Source: Sycobia sp. Sy_11 (lineage: Eukaryota; Arthropoda; Insecta; Hymenoptera; Epichrysomallidae). From it: 64,000 nucleotides of DNA. Below, in pieces: positions 34,894 to 50,047 of the stretch (within the stretch, counting starts at the first letter, position 1; each line of letters begins with the position of its first letter). A model generated the notes under the pieces. The model ran no database searches. It was given only the letters and a program-made list of their open reading frames with translations, and had not been told where the DNA came from. The translations under genes were made by a program, and so were the position numbers. The DNA is taken from contig JACCIC010000029.1 of NCBI GenBank assembly GCA_018907035.1, positions 2,762,001 to 2,826,000 on the forward strand, in the 5' to 3' direction.

Positions 34894-37221
34894 CTGAAGA
34901 GGAACGAGGATAAATGTTCGTTATAAACGAGGCGAATTAAATGGATTTTTTCCTTCTGTATGGGGATTGTTTTGGTTCTTGCGCTTTTCGGTTTCTCTCT
35001 TCAATAAATCAATAAAAATAGTTACTTCAGCTGTAAAGATATATTACGATAGAAATGAGTTTCGTCTAATTTGACTACAGCTGTTACCAATACATCATTT
35101 CTATCATCTATTTTTTACAATACTGAATACGAATTTTTATTTCTCCCAAAAACTACGTAGGAACGTCCCAAACAACCGCTAAATTCGAAATTTAGAAAAA
35201 TTCTAATTGGAAAACTATAATTTATATGTATGAATTTTTACATTAGTGTTATAAAAGGAACAGTATCTACGAAAAACGTTAAGAAATAACGTAAAATTGA
35301 TTTAAAACTGCAAATAAGTTTATAAGCATTTGTAATCAAGAAGCTGTATGAAAATATATTGGATTCTCTATATCTCATAAAACGTACAAAATTCAGAAGA
35401 ATTCTACAAACTCCATATATAGGATTTTTCACGGACGATCTAACTGTGACTTTGAATTTAGCTTTGAAGGTAAAATCCGGTCAATTTGTTATTTACAGTG
35501 AAATTAAAGTTTCACCGTTGATTTGTTTATTAAATTTTCTTCTCTCCATTATCATCAATACCTTCAGTATATCAAGGATCGAATTTGTTTGTAAGGACTA
35601 TATTTAAACCTGGCGCATACATAACATTTAATTCTCACATTTTTAAATCCACTTTTATATTTTCTTAACACTTTTCAATTTGGTTACGGTCCAATTTTGA
35701 TTGTTCGTGTATACGTTATATAAAATTTTTGCACGTGGCTGTCGTTAAATTTTATACCTAATCGTTATTTTAGTCAGTTTTCAATCATCCCGCCCCGGTT
35801 ATTCTAAACTTTCCGGCAGTCCCCTTCCACCCCTTGAATGCGTCCATTCACTCAGAGAATCCGGACAACCTAAAAAAAATTTTTTTACGACAAACTGAAG
35901 AATCGAATCATGTCGAATCTTCGTAATTTTGACTTATTTAAAACACACGCAAACATGGTATAACCAACAATGTGATCAAATTTGACCCCGACTGGTGCAT
36001 TTAAGCTCCGCGCGTAAACTGAATCGGTAAATTTTTTTGCTATATTGGTACAATCTTTCTTGATGTCCGTGCGAAATCGGAACGCGATACCTCCATTAGT
36101 GTTTGTTTGCCAGCTGTTTGTTTACGACTCAAAAAGTTTGTCTGGCGATATTGACTTTGGAAAAAAAATGTTGATCAAGGAGTTTGCTTGAAATTTTGTA
36201 TTCCCAATGGAATTATGGCTACGGAATCGTTAAAAATCTTGCAGAAGTGTTTTGAGGAGTTTACTTTATCGCCAACACAAGTATTGGAGTGGCACAAAGC
36301 ATTGAGTGAAGGTCGTGAAGTCGCCCATCCACCGAAAATCAAGGTGATGCTCATCGTTTTTTTCTATTACCATGGGGTGGTTCGCCATGCATTCGTTCCA
36401 CGAGGTCCAACGGTCAATAAGGAGTACTACTTGGCCGTTTTGAGGCTTCTACGTGAAGCAATTCGTCGTAAATGACCGGATTTCTGGGCAGACAATTTAT
36501 GGTTTTTCGCCACGATAATGCGTCGGCACATTCCAGCATGATTGTGTCTGATTTTTTGGTCAAACACGAAATGAAAGTCATTACTCAGTCACCGTATTCG
36601 CCAGATTTGGCTCTCTGTCACTTTTACCTCTTTCCGAAACTCAAAAATCCGCTTCGAGGAGGGCACCATGAGTCCATAGTCAATATTGCCAGACAAACTT
36701 TGCGTCGTAAACAAACAGCTGACAAACACACACTAATAGAGATTTGGCGCTCGAATTTCAGACGGATATCAAGAAATTTTGTACCAATATAGGAAAAAAA
36801 AATTTTTACCTATTCAGTTTACGCGCGGAGTTAAAATGTACCAGTCCGGGTCAAATTTGACCACATGGTATAGTTATATAATGGAGAAATGTCTTGAACT
36901 GGACGACCCCGCCCCGGCAATGATTATCAGTTTTTTTTATCACTTAAAAAAATGCACAAAAATTATCTATTAAGGTATATCGCAGGTAAATGTTACGCGC
37001 AATAAAAAACATGATTTTTTTCTGGAATTAAAGTTTTTTTCTTTACAATTACCTCGTAGAGAGCGGAATCGTAGTCAGCTTCTGTGGCCAAGCCGGCGAG
37101 GAGAGCTCCAAATAATGCGGCCAGTATAGCTGGCATTCCGTGCAGATTGTGCACGCCGCACGTATCGTGGATTTTAAGGCGCTTTTGCAACAGTGGCTGT
37201 GTAAAAATGTAAAAAACGATT

Positions 37222-37284
<63 letters not shown>

Positions 37285-37487
37285 GAGGCCTACGATGGCT
37301 CGATCGCTAGAGCGAAGGATTACTAACTTGGCGATCCGAGTTCAAATCCCGGTCTCGACCGATTGATACAGGCACCGCTGTATTAATTTACAGGTGCTTT
37401 GTTTATAAACACATCGTAGACCTCCGTTGCTGATTAGCACCGGTATTTGTAAGCATAAGTAGAGCGATGTTAAATAGCATAAAAAAA

Positions 37488-37576
<89 letters not shown>

Positions 37577-39587
37577 ATTTCGTGTTCGGACGGTAGAAGA
37601 TGATGTCCAGGTATGACGGGACGACTTCTACGGGGAATTTCGTGTTCGGACGGTAGAAGACGATGTCCAGGTGTCTCTAAATGACTTCTTTGGGAGTTTC
37701 GTGTTTGGATAGTGGGATAAGATGTCCAAGCGCTTCGGGACGACTTCTACGAGGAGTACCGTGTTTAGTTGGTAGAAAACGATGTTCAGGTATGTCGGGA
37801 CAACTTCTACGGGGAATTTCGTGTTCGGATAGTATGATAAGAAGCGCTTCGGGACGACTTCTACGGGGAATTTCGTGTTCGGACGGTATAAAACGATGTC
37901 CAGGTATGACGGAACGACTGCTACGGGGAATTTCGTGTTCGGACGGTAGAAGACGATGTCTAGCTATGACGGGACGACTTCTATGGGGAGTTTCGTGTTT
38001 GGATAGTGGGATCAGATGTTGGGATGTTTTGGAACGACTTCGACGGGGAGTGTTTAAGATACTTCTATAATGAGATTCATTTTCTATCGTTCGAACACGC
38101 ACAATCCCAGTAACAGTCGTCGCGGAATACCTGGATGTCATAAACTACCTTCGTAACAAAAAACTCTATAGCAGTCGTCCCGAGACATGTTATATATTAC
38201 GAACATGATACTCTATAAACGTCGTCTCGAGACACTTGGACATCTTTTCGTACCGCTCGAACTCAAAAGTACAATTTTCCTCATAGAAGCCGCATGTAAT
38301 ATGCATACTTGTGTGTACTAAATACGGTTGTACATTCTGTATATACATACTGTATATACAGAAGCGACGATAGGTAAATTACGGTCAATTATTTATAGTA
38401 ATATAGATTTTTATATATAGAGTACTTTTTACTTAGATATTATTGAATTGCTTATGAAATCGTTTAAATTCTTATCTCGGGCGAAGCCGAGACGGGGAAT
38501 GCTAGTAATATATATAAACGAATTTCAGTAAAGAAATATGTTGTGTTTTATATTAAATATGAAAGAAGTTTCTTGGTTAGAAAAAAGTGATCGCGAGCGA
38601 ACTCTTAGTTAAAGGTCCACATACCGTGTACAAATTTGGTACATATTTTACGTGGCGTGACGGGAAAACCGAAGGTTTTACTGAAAATTAGCATTTATGC
38701 GGTTTTACGAAGAGGTGGCCGAATATTTGCTAAAGGAAAATCTTGAGGTTTTCGAAAGAGGTAAATGTTTATGCTTTCTATAAGCAATTTTCGTGCTGTG
38801 TCGGGAAATTCGAAGATTTTACCTAAAAAAGCCTTTCTACAGATTTTCGTTTAAGTGAGTCGTATTCTGGCTTTGTGAAAATTTTGAAATTTTCGAAAGA
38901 AATTGACATATTCGGTTTGTCACCGCGGGCGCTCCGACTGTCAGGCTCTGCTAGAGTTTGGGCTGCGATCAGCGAGTGGGGCTTATCTTTCGTAATTTGA
39001 CCCTGTGAGGAGGGTCCTCGAATCTATATATAAATGCGCCGAAAGAGTACTAAACATAATTATTTTCTGGCCTCTGTTTAAGTTAATATAACTTCATATT
39101 ATATCGATTACTAAGTCTAATATTATAATAAATATTTTATATTTTTATTACTTTGAATTTCTTTTAATTAAAAATGAATAAAACAACCCAGCATAGTCAG
39201 AGTTTAGTACATAATGTTTAAGAATTTCAAATTAATGATTTTCTTTCAAAAAGGGTCTTTCAAAAAGGGAACAAATGTATAATAATAATTTTCAGAAGCT
39301 ATACTAATATTATGCTGATAAAATTAGAAAACCCGATAAAGCTTTATAATTTTCGTTTTAATATTATATTATACAAGTACAGTTTCCATTGCAATTTTTA
39401 AATACAAAAAATTCATTTATAATACATATGTTTAAAAATTTTTCTGAAATATTAAATTCATTGTATGTGCATGGAACCAGAATTTTATCTTCAGACACAT
39501 ATATCTTAATCTACGAATTTCAATAGAATACAAGCTTGATTATAATTTCGAGACAAATGATATACATGCGCGCGCAAATGATAGGAG

Positions 39588-39636
<49 letters not shown>

Positions 39637-39898
39637 AGATAATATAAAAAATTCAAAAGTTTGCGGCTCATATTATATATACCGTGAGATATTTGTATCC
39701 GAGGACGCTAATAACTCCGGCCGCGCTGCCGACTGCCAGGGCTCCGGCGGGCTGGCACATCATACCTGAAAAACGAAATTTCTCGCTATAGAATAGCGAA
39801 CAAAAACAAAAATAAACAAATAAATAAAAAAAAAAAAGAAATCAAAAGACGAATTCGGAATTGAAATTTAATCTTTATACATCTCAAGTTTATACTTA

Positions 39899-39957
<59 letters not shown>

Positions 39958-41387
39958 GCGCAAAGCTATAATAAGTCAACCTATCTAAAAAATTTGGGAC
40001 AGATTTTCAAAAGTTTTGAGATAAGACTTAAATTTTGTGTAAATGATGCATTTATAAGAAATAAATTATTAAATGCGAAACAATGGCCTTCTAAAAAGAT
40101 TTTTAATTACAAAAGAAAAATGAATTTCGAGCAGCTAGACTTAATGATTAGTACTTGTGTATCAATCTTTCAATTATTAGTTTTTATTCTGGATTAAAAT
40201 CGTTCTTAATTAAAGTAAAAATAGATTTCGTCTATTTAGAAGTATTCAAATTCAATATTTACTCTCGTAAACAAGCAAAAACATTGTATTTTAACTGACT
40301 AATTTAATATATTATTATTGTTATTATCATTATTATTATTGTCGTTGTGTGGTTCTCGTCGTTTGTTAGATTATTTTAGTCTTCTATAAATAATAAAGCA
40401 AAAATACTTGAAACTAAATATTGGACGGTATCGTAAAAGGAGGTAAACATATGTGTCCACTGGGTCTTATTACGATCTGCGTCTTTGGTGCCCTGTGCGG
40501 CAAATGATTTATAAGTTTATTGTTTAGATGCCTGATGTTTTTTTTATAGGTTTTAAGCTTCTCACAAAGGCTTGCAGAGTTTTCAATTTCGAGTACTGTA
40601 GTTAGTCTTTTCTTTCCTCGTTTGAAATAAAGTTCATGTTAAAAGATTATATCGTGTATCTTTATTTTAATATTCCACCTACTATATTTAATAAAAATTC
40701 AATATTGTTGTTATTCTTATTGTTGTTATATAAATTTATATCGATATATTGCAACATATTTCTTCAATAAGAATATGAATTCTAATAATACTAATTAGCT
40801 CAATAGATATATTTAAGCTGCATGGTAAAATTTTTCAATAAATTTATCAGTTTATAGATATTACATGCATAGGCCCAATGAGTATAAAGTATAAAATTAA
40901 TAATTATATTATAATAAATGAAACATTTAAAAATTGAACGTTGCCCGCGCGGCTTGATTTTATTACGTCTTCCCGTTAAATATATATTTGCATTTTTATA
41001 CATATTTACCCAACTCGAAAGCATATACTATAAAAGAAGAAAGAAACTGAATAAATCGCCGACAGACTTTGTACAGTTGTGCTCGGAAAGATACTTTGTT
41101 TTATTATTACTCTCGTGATCTATACTTATATGTGGATGCGCATATATAATAGAACACGCACGGATTTGTCTCCTTGGCGGTGAGAGGTCGCACGCATATT
41201 TTAAAATTTTATTTTCCGAACAGAGATTATTTAAAATGTTCGCTTTGAACGCGTAAAGTGGCGAGAAAACCGTATTGCGTAACAATGATACTAACCAATG
41301 GAAGATTGGTTTTTACAGTCTTGTAGGATTTCCGTAACATCTATGACGGTTTTTGCTTTTGAAATTGGCTTTTATTATTACAGGTCA

Positions 41388-41437
<50 letters not shown>

Positions 41438-44400
41438 ACATCGATATAAAATCAAGGTGGATTGTCAAATTTTTCGATTTTCGAACTCCTATAGCATATT
41501 GTTGGAAAAACAAATATAACTATACGAATACGCTGGACAGAGAACTACCTGAAAACTAAAAAAATTGGACGAACGGGGCATGTTAGATGATTATTATTAT
41601 AAAGACGATAGATCAATTTTCAACTGTGAGCCCTTTCATACGCATATCGCGCGCACTTAATCGCGATTTTATTCACGAACAAATTCTGAATGTATACGAG
41701 AAAGTAATATATTTCAAAACGCGTTTTTATTTCTGTAAAAATAAAATAAAAATAATCAAAGGTAGATAAATGGAATGGCATACCGAGGGATCGAGGTATG
41801 ATTATATTATACATTTTTCAAGAGTATGCAGTTTGAATGCGCGTGCGATGTGCGGTATGCGATCAAGAGTCGAAGGTCCCATCTTCATTTAGACGTATAC
41901 GGCCGGTATTTTCGCAAGTCTTATCGCGACTTGCATGTCTCTAATGACGAACATAGCCAATGTTTTACATTGAATTTTATCTGTAACATTATTATATCTG
42001 AAAGTCCTTATAAAAAAGGATCGGTTATACAACCAGTCCGAAACGTCATGCAACATTTCATGGTGCGCAATAAAAGGAATTTTGAAAGCGCAAACCATTA
42101 CTTACTATTGTACCTATATAATATATTTAGTTAAAAAATTTTACAATTTCTCCTAGGATCCCGTATCATTCTATAAATTGACATTTTCTATACTTTACGC
42201 GAAAACATTATTGTAATTTACAATTTGACATTCTACATAATTGCATGGCAACGATTATAAATAGAAAATCTGATTTTTATTTTTTACAGCTGTCTATGCG
42301 AATTTTATTTTTCACGCATAAAGAAAAACAATAGACAGTGCATCAGTAGACAACAAGAAACATGTAGTATATATTGCTACAAGTATTTAGTTGATTCAAT
42401 TTTCGTAGTTATTCTATATATGCAATAATATTAATTTTTTTTATTCAATAACCTATGAAGAGACAAGAAAAATCTTCAATTCGTGGATTACTTTTAGTCT
42501 TATTATGTTATTGATTAATGTTTGAATATATTAATAGTATAACACCGCATTTTTTCATAATAAAAGAAGTATTTTTAAAGGGTGTTCTAGATCAATTGAT
42601 GAATTTATTGATGCCCGTATGAATAGCGATAATAATAATGATAAGCAGAATAAATATTGATAATAAAATTATAACGAGCTTTTTACATAGTCGAAATGGT
42701 TCACGAAATTTATTTTAGTTTGATTGAGCCTAAATTATAATCAGATTTTCGTTAAACCCCAGAACGCCAACTACGAAAGACTGCATCTAATTCATTTTAT
42801 CAAAATTCCACAATTTTAAAATTATCATCTATATTTATAAATACATACAGCGAACTGATCTCAAAATTTCTGAGTTAACTCAACGTTTTAATTACTTAAT
42901 GTGTCAATTCAATTTCGAACTAGCATTCTTTAATAATTTACAATTATCCAATACAAACATATATTTTTAAAGAAAATCATTTTCCGCCCTCGAACATTTC
43001 GCGTCTCGTTCGGTTCCGCGAGCTTACCTGCCGCCGTCCCGATGGCGACTCCGCCCGCCAGGGTCGAGTTCTGCACGTGGACCATGCTGAATTTGCTCCT
43101 CTTGCTGACGAAGGCCGAGACGGCGAACGAGACGACGCAGCTCGCCGCTATCGACAGCAGCGTGTTGATGATCGCGCGGCGCTGCTCGTCGCCCCTCAGC
43201 GACGCGCCGTTGAACGAGGGCCAGAACAGCCAGAGGAATATCGTGCCTATGTATACATATGTAAATCACCAACGGGGTTTATTAACTTTTTTTACTGTGC
43301 GTTTGCTTTTTTTTGCTCTTAAGCAAAGGTGCACCTAGTTTATCTCTATTTAAATATTTTTATATGTCAAACGATATGTCATATTTAACGTTCTTATAGT
43401 TACGAGATACTTCAAGCTACTTTGCACGAATTGTTGCAATATAATATTAATGCCAGTCTAATGCGGAATAGCGAACGGCCAAGTCAATTCTTACCGATCG
43501 AGCAAAAAATAATCTAACCGAATGGAACTAAGAACGTTTTTAAAATTTCACTTAGGGTGATTATTATTATTTTTTTATTTACAATTCTTTGAACTTAACT
43601 TATCTACAACAATTCGTATCAGTTACTCGATCAGGCACGCCTTTAAAATTTGAACTTTAAAGTTCGAACAATTTTATAATTGGAATAACGGAGGGTGCAA
43701 AATTTTACATTGCGAAAAGTTTTCCGTTTCTATAAGACTCGATGAATATGCTTCAACGATATCGTAGAAGTGTAAAGAATATACGCGACTAAATGAGTAT
43801 GATTAACTAAAATTTGCAATAAGTCTCGTTAAGGTAGTTGCCACTGGACAAATAGTCGTTCTATATAATCTAAGAGAAAAATTTAATTAGCCATAAATAA
43901 TTTTTAATAATTAAAAAGTCCCCTTGGGCTATCTCATATACAAAGGAAACGTTTTTATAAATCCTTGGAAATTAATGAAATATAAATTATGTATATATGA
44001 TCTGTACTATTTCAGCTAACTCCAGCTTTATTTTTACGCATTGAAAAATGTTGAGCATATGTAACCTATAGCATAAGAAATTGAACAAATGAAAATAATA
44101 AATAAACCGTTATTTTCAGCTTTAAATTTTCATTTAACATTATTCGTGTAGTTAGAAAAATAAAAATAATATTTAGTATATACAGTTGGTAAGCAAGAAA
44201 TGTAATTATCCTAATGAATTTCCTTGTGTTTAAGTTACAGAATAAAAATGTTTGGCGAGGAGTGGAGGAGGAAAATTGTGAGCATTTTCATATCCGCAAT
44301 TAGTACCGAAAAAAATGGTGTGAGAAATTATTCGAAATGAGTCCTAGAAAATCTACATGTCCAGCAATTGGTAGAAATCTGTCGAAACAAAATTTTTACT

Positions 44401-46990
44401 TTAAAATATCTGTAATGGATAAATATGATGTTTAAAATTGTTTTTTTTTTCAGAATCATCAAGATTTGCGATAAATAAAAGTTTTTCATTCAATTAGCAA
44501 TATTTACAATTAGCCGCAACTATAATAATTATTTTTTGGCGAGTTGGATAGGCAAACTATGGCTGAATCTTTGTTCAATAATTTTCTCGATTTCTAAAGT
44601 AAAAAGTACACGTTACAAAGTAACATTTCAAATATATAGTAAATTATTTGTTATCCATTATTATTCTGTTTATCCATTCGTTGGAGAATATTTTTTCAAA
44701 GGACCATAATTATCTTTACGCTGTGCACATCTTAACGTAACAAAATGTTATGCACATTATATATATTTCACAGTATATATGTAAATCTCTATACTACACT
44801 AATATTTCGATTAATAATAGAAAGGTACAGTCTTTATAAAGTTTTTATAATAACTCCATAAAATTGGTTTCTTATATATTCGCTTTTATTATATATATAT
44901 TGGACTTACCGATCATGGCGAACATGTCGGACTCGTAGGAGGAGCCCTCGAGGCCGCTCTCCTTCGGCTTCTCCCTCATCCCGAACACGAAGCTGACCGC
45001 CAGTCCGAAATAAGCGCCGAACGCGTGCACGTACATACTGTCGCCTGCGTCAACGGCCTTGAAAAAGGAAAAGAACGAGCGCGATATATATTGCCGACGT
45101 AATAAAAATAGCCCTACCCCCCTATCCCCGCGTAATATGTCACAGTGACCCGTGCATAATAATGTAGATAAACGCTTTATTGTTAAGATTCGGGGGCGGA
45201 TGGGAATAGATTCTTAAGTAGATATAGAATAGATTTTTTTAGGCAGGTAACGAGACACGATTAATTTTCATCGATCAATAACGGACTGTTTAATCGTTTC
45301 TTCGTTTCTGTCCTATTTGTTCGTCACAATGATATATTGTTATATAGTCTGAAAAATAAGCGTTTATTGAGTATCACAAAGAAGTACATGTATATACATT
45401 AGTAATTTTTATTTCAAATGATATGCAGAATATCCGCAATTTGCAAGAATGCTCTACCATCAGTAGCTTACGCAAAGTTTGTCAAAGTCTTAGATTATTT
45501 CACAATTTTTTTGGCGATGTTTGCGGGAGTCGTATTATTATCTGAAAAATTCTATTAATTTATTGTTTATTTAGTTGTTATTCAGTTGCAATCGAAAAAT
45601 CTTTGATAGAAATCGTATTTTTCCTTTTTTTTTCTCTCATAATTTGGCGAAAACAATCCCAAGTTTTGATCAATTAAAAGCATAGCTGTAGAGCAATAAT
45701 AAGACAGTTGTAATTTTTAGTTTTAAATTACACTTTACACGTTAAAAATTTTTCATGATAGAACAGAATTATTCTAGCTCGAAAATTAACGGAGATTCTT
45801 TAAACACGACGCTTTATTTTTAAAAATATAGCATACATTATTCTTTTTAATGTTACCTAACTTGAAGAATATCGCAGGGAATCTTGTAACAACCAGTGAA
45901 ATAATGATAATACATAATAGCTATGCGGACTTTGGATAATTTACTTCTTTAGGAAAACTTCACCATCTAGTATGAATATCTTCTTTAATATTTTCAGTGT
46001 TATTATATATCATATAATTTGTTTAATAATCTCGAATTATCTTATTCCAGAATGTCCACGAAAAGTAATTTTTATACACAATGTACGAAAATAAAAGGAA
46101 AAACACACCGATCTATGTGATTTCATGTCACAAATGAAATTGAATGAAATGTTTTAAAGCTTATCTTATATGTATATAATTATTTTTTAACAGAGCTTAA
46201 CGGAGTACGTTAATGCTGCCCGAATTCTCCAACAAATTTATATTTTCACACTCTGGCTCGTCAGGATCGACTGTATAGTAATTTTTAATTGTATAACATA
46301 TCTAACGGAAACTAAACCGCACGAGGCCTGTCATAATAGCGATTGCGCACCTGACAACTCACCCCTCCCACACACCTGTAATTAATAGTCAATGAGCTCA
46401 CCCCCCCTCCCCCCACACACGGTGCAACAGCGATCAATCAACTTTATCGGCCGGCCGAGGGTCAATGTCTGCCAGAAATTACCTCGAGTCTCTCCCCCCA
46501 CCCGTTCCCGTCCCACACCGAGCCTCTACCCTGTATCAGAAACCAATAATTTCGCCTACCCCTCCGCCGCCTCTGAACTCATAATTCGCGAAGCCTCCTC
46601 CGCCCCAGACCAAAATTTAATCCGTCGATCGCCGTACGCGAGCCCTAATTAAGCCCTATAACCTCGGCCCTGCCCCCATCCCCTTCCGACGCTTTATGTA
46701 CCCCTTCGACACTACGTGCCAACATATACGTATATGCGTCGATGCGTGCGTATGTGCGGGCGTGCGGGTGTGCCTATGTATATGTCGGGAATTCGTACCG
46801 CGAAATGATGCTCCCCGACGTACTTGTTGGCCGTGTACACGATCAGCTCGACGATGCCCATGGCGATTAGCTGCATGTAGGTCGTTTTGCCGAGCAGGGC
46901 GCCCATGGAGATCAGGGGGGCGGCCACCGCCACGTCCGCGCTCAAGAGCCTGAAAGAAAGAGAAAGAGAGTGAGGGAAAGGGAAGGGGTG

Positions 46991-47053
<63 letters not shown>

Positions 47054-49769
47054 AGCCGAGAAGTAAAATTGGGAGTTGCTCCTATTAGATTCCACGTAAT
47101 TGACTGCGAGCCTCTTTTCTACATCGATATAAGATGTAAATTTAAGGAGGTTCCTATAAAACGCGGAGACTTTTAGGTAGTTTTAGGAGGTGATGCTCCC
47201 CCTTTTATTAGCAATTTAAGCAGTATACGAATGTCACGTGATATGAGAATATATGAATGGCATGCGAAGCTGAATATATATAATTATTAAACTGAATAGA
47301 TTTACACACGTTATGGCATAATCAGTCGGTTATGTGATAATATAGTTATTTTTTCTTTACAACTACTATCAGTCATTGATTTTCGTTAATAAAAAAATCT
47401 TCAGACTACATAGCAGACAACACTTAATTCAGAGTTAAGTAGAACTATTGTTTACGAGTTGAGTTCAGTACTAATGCAGAACAGATTTTTTTCGAAATAT
47501 TACAGTTGATACACTGAATAAAAAGAGTAAATCAAATAATATAATAAAAAGTATATTGAACCAAGTTATTTTATATTTGATAATAATTATTGTAAATCAT
47601 TGAGAGGATTGTCTATGGGCTCACCATAATGTATCCACTTGAGTGAAATTTTCACGGAAGATTTTTACTATAACCTACTTTTCTCACATAAAAATTTAAC
47701 AAGGAATATTTTCCTTTGACCTCGTTATGGTGTATTTTGTATTTGGCAAGACTGAGAAAGACAGCTGTTTACATTTTTATCTCATTGAAACACTTGAAAC
47801 GCATACGACTGTTAAATTTACACACGAATTGGAAGCTTAAAACTGTATAAATTTATTGTATTTAGCGATAATTAGAGTGAATAATAAATTAGAAGTTGAA
47901 ATTTGTCGCAAAACTACACCTACAGATACCTTAATTCCGTTTAATTCGAACCAGCCATACGATATTCAAAATTTGTGTATTAAATTTTTACATTCGCCAA
48001 CTATGAACTGTGCCTTTGAATAAGAGTCGATACTTAAAAAAAGTCAATCTTAGCACACGATAACGATTTTAATAGCGTGTTCATTGATTTTTTAATTGTA
48101 AAAGAAAACAGGGAAAACTTTTACAAATTTACAAGTTTTAGACGCCAATAAAAACTAATTATCCATACTTGACAATCCATTACGTACCGTTTTTACTTTA
48201 TCAACTTTGCAAATATTTATAGAGATTGATTGTAAATACTATTAGCGAATAAATATTTGTGTAATTATCCAAGTGTCTTTCATTTAATATGTATTCCTTG
48301 CTCTATCTTCATTAAAAAATTAAGACGTTGCTGAGTCCACGGAAATGGACATCCAAGACATTATTTTCTTTTTCAGATATTTTCGATTAAAATTAGATAT
48401 ATTATCGGATCAGATGTATTTTTTGGCGCTGGATTAAAAAAAAGAACAATATCCAAAGCAAAAAATTTTAATAAATCCATATCCTCAAATGTACAGTTCC
48501 TCAGTTGTTCTTCGTTGAAGTTACGCCAATTGAAAGTACGCTGGTTTAAATTGTAAACACATTAAATTCAGCCGAATATCAATTGACGATAAATGATCAA
48601 GCTGCGTATTTACGGACACAATTTCATTAGAAAGTTTTTGTTTAAAATGTTATTCGTTTTTCGAATTCGATCCTAAAAAGTCAAAGTTCCGTTAATAAAA
48701 TCGTTTGACTAATTTAATTCTTAAGTTCTAAAACTTTACCGGGATTATTTTTTAAGTAATTACAGTTTCCTCGATCGCTTTAAACCAAATTGGTCACCTA
48801 TATAGTATACACGAGCCCGTCCTTGTATACGAAGCATTAAAAATTTCGTATCTAGAAAATCTATTTGCTGGAATCCACACGATCTCTTTGAGCTATATTT
48901 TCCAATAAACGTGTATATTAAATCATTTGCGTGTTTTCGAAAGTTGTATATTGCAGTTATGCAGGGCTGATTGCATTTATAAGGAGTTAATTAAGTCGAC
49001 TTTTACCGATCAAGTAATAACGACGCGTTCTCTCTCCGTTAATTATATTTTAAATTATATTGTGAATTTCAATCCATCCCTCTTAAATTTACCTTGATCC
49101 GTGTCCTTGTTATTCTATTTGATGCGTCATAAGTTACAGAAAAACGGTATATCAAAAAGGTTTTTCAAAATTTGATTTTTTATATTTTTGCTTAGGTTTT
49201 AAAATCTTACTTTAGTATAGTCTTTTTTGACGAATTATCTTAAAAATTGCCGGCAACTCAGCGCAGACGAAAATCGAGAACATTTTTAATAAAACTGAAA
49301 TTTTTAATATTGCCATATTTGTACCATTTAAATCGAAATATTTTATGCTCGATTGTAAAAAAAAAAAAATTAACTTCGAGGCAGGTCCTTACAACGCGAT
49401 TGTTATGGCTTACGAATGTTATTCCATCAAAACCGTTAATATTGCAAATCTCTTCGTAAAACTACGATATATCGTAGCAAATAATTGAGCGCACAGCAAT
49501 AGACAAAAGCCAGGCTATCGAGACGCTATGCGTATATAGCCAGAGAGAGAGAGAGAGGAAGAGAGAGAGAGAGAGACGCAGAACTCGCGCGAGAACGACG
49601 ACCAAGATTATGTTTATATATACCCGTAGGTCATAGGTGCGCGGGTGCAGGTGGGACCGGCGCCAAATGAAAGGAAAACGAATAATGAATTCTTACCTCG
49701 GGTAGAAGTATGGGGTTATGGGAATAAAGGATAGATTTCATCGGTCCTCGTCGTCGACCGCGGGCTATA

Positions 49770-49829
<60 letters not shown>

Positions 49830-49978
49830 GGAATCCGAAAGCGCGTTATAAAACGCGGAACGGGCGGCCGTTCCAAATTACGAGCGCCCGAATAAAAGAG
49901 AGGCGATGGGGTAAGGATCACCGCATCGGGTCTATCTATATATATATTCAGGAAAAATCTTTTTACGACGCGCGACAA

Positions 49979-50047
<69 letters not shown>

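Larger units (their letters stand above)
34894..37052 (-). other. Rh50 intron 7
   Basis: It contains the deleted mariner with long TIRs (35959-36872). The remainder (34894-35958 and 36873-37052) is AT-rich with no recognised feature. Confidence 0.85.
37197..39682 (-). other. Rh50 intron 6
   Basis: Densely filled: (TA)n 37227-37280, SINE copy 2, (CA)n 37491-37574, inverted 60-bp arrays 37577-38310, a Helitron-like terminus at 38475-38505, an LTR-like element 38588-39193, and (TA)n 39590-39632. Confidence 0.85.

Noticed and set aside
37285..37360. tRNA gene
   Set aside because: Boxes A and B are present but there is no closed acceptor stem and a SINE body and A tail follow; the second copy has the same ends.
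37677..38141. 154-codon minus-strand frame with 20-residue repeats ([11 protein letters not shown])
   Set aside because: It is produced by the 60-base satellite period and no start context or splice support exists; opposite-strand frames are equally open.
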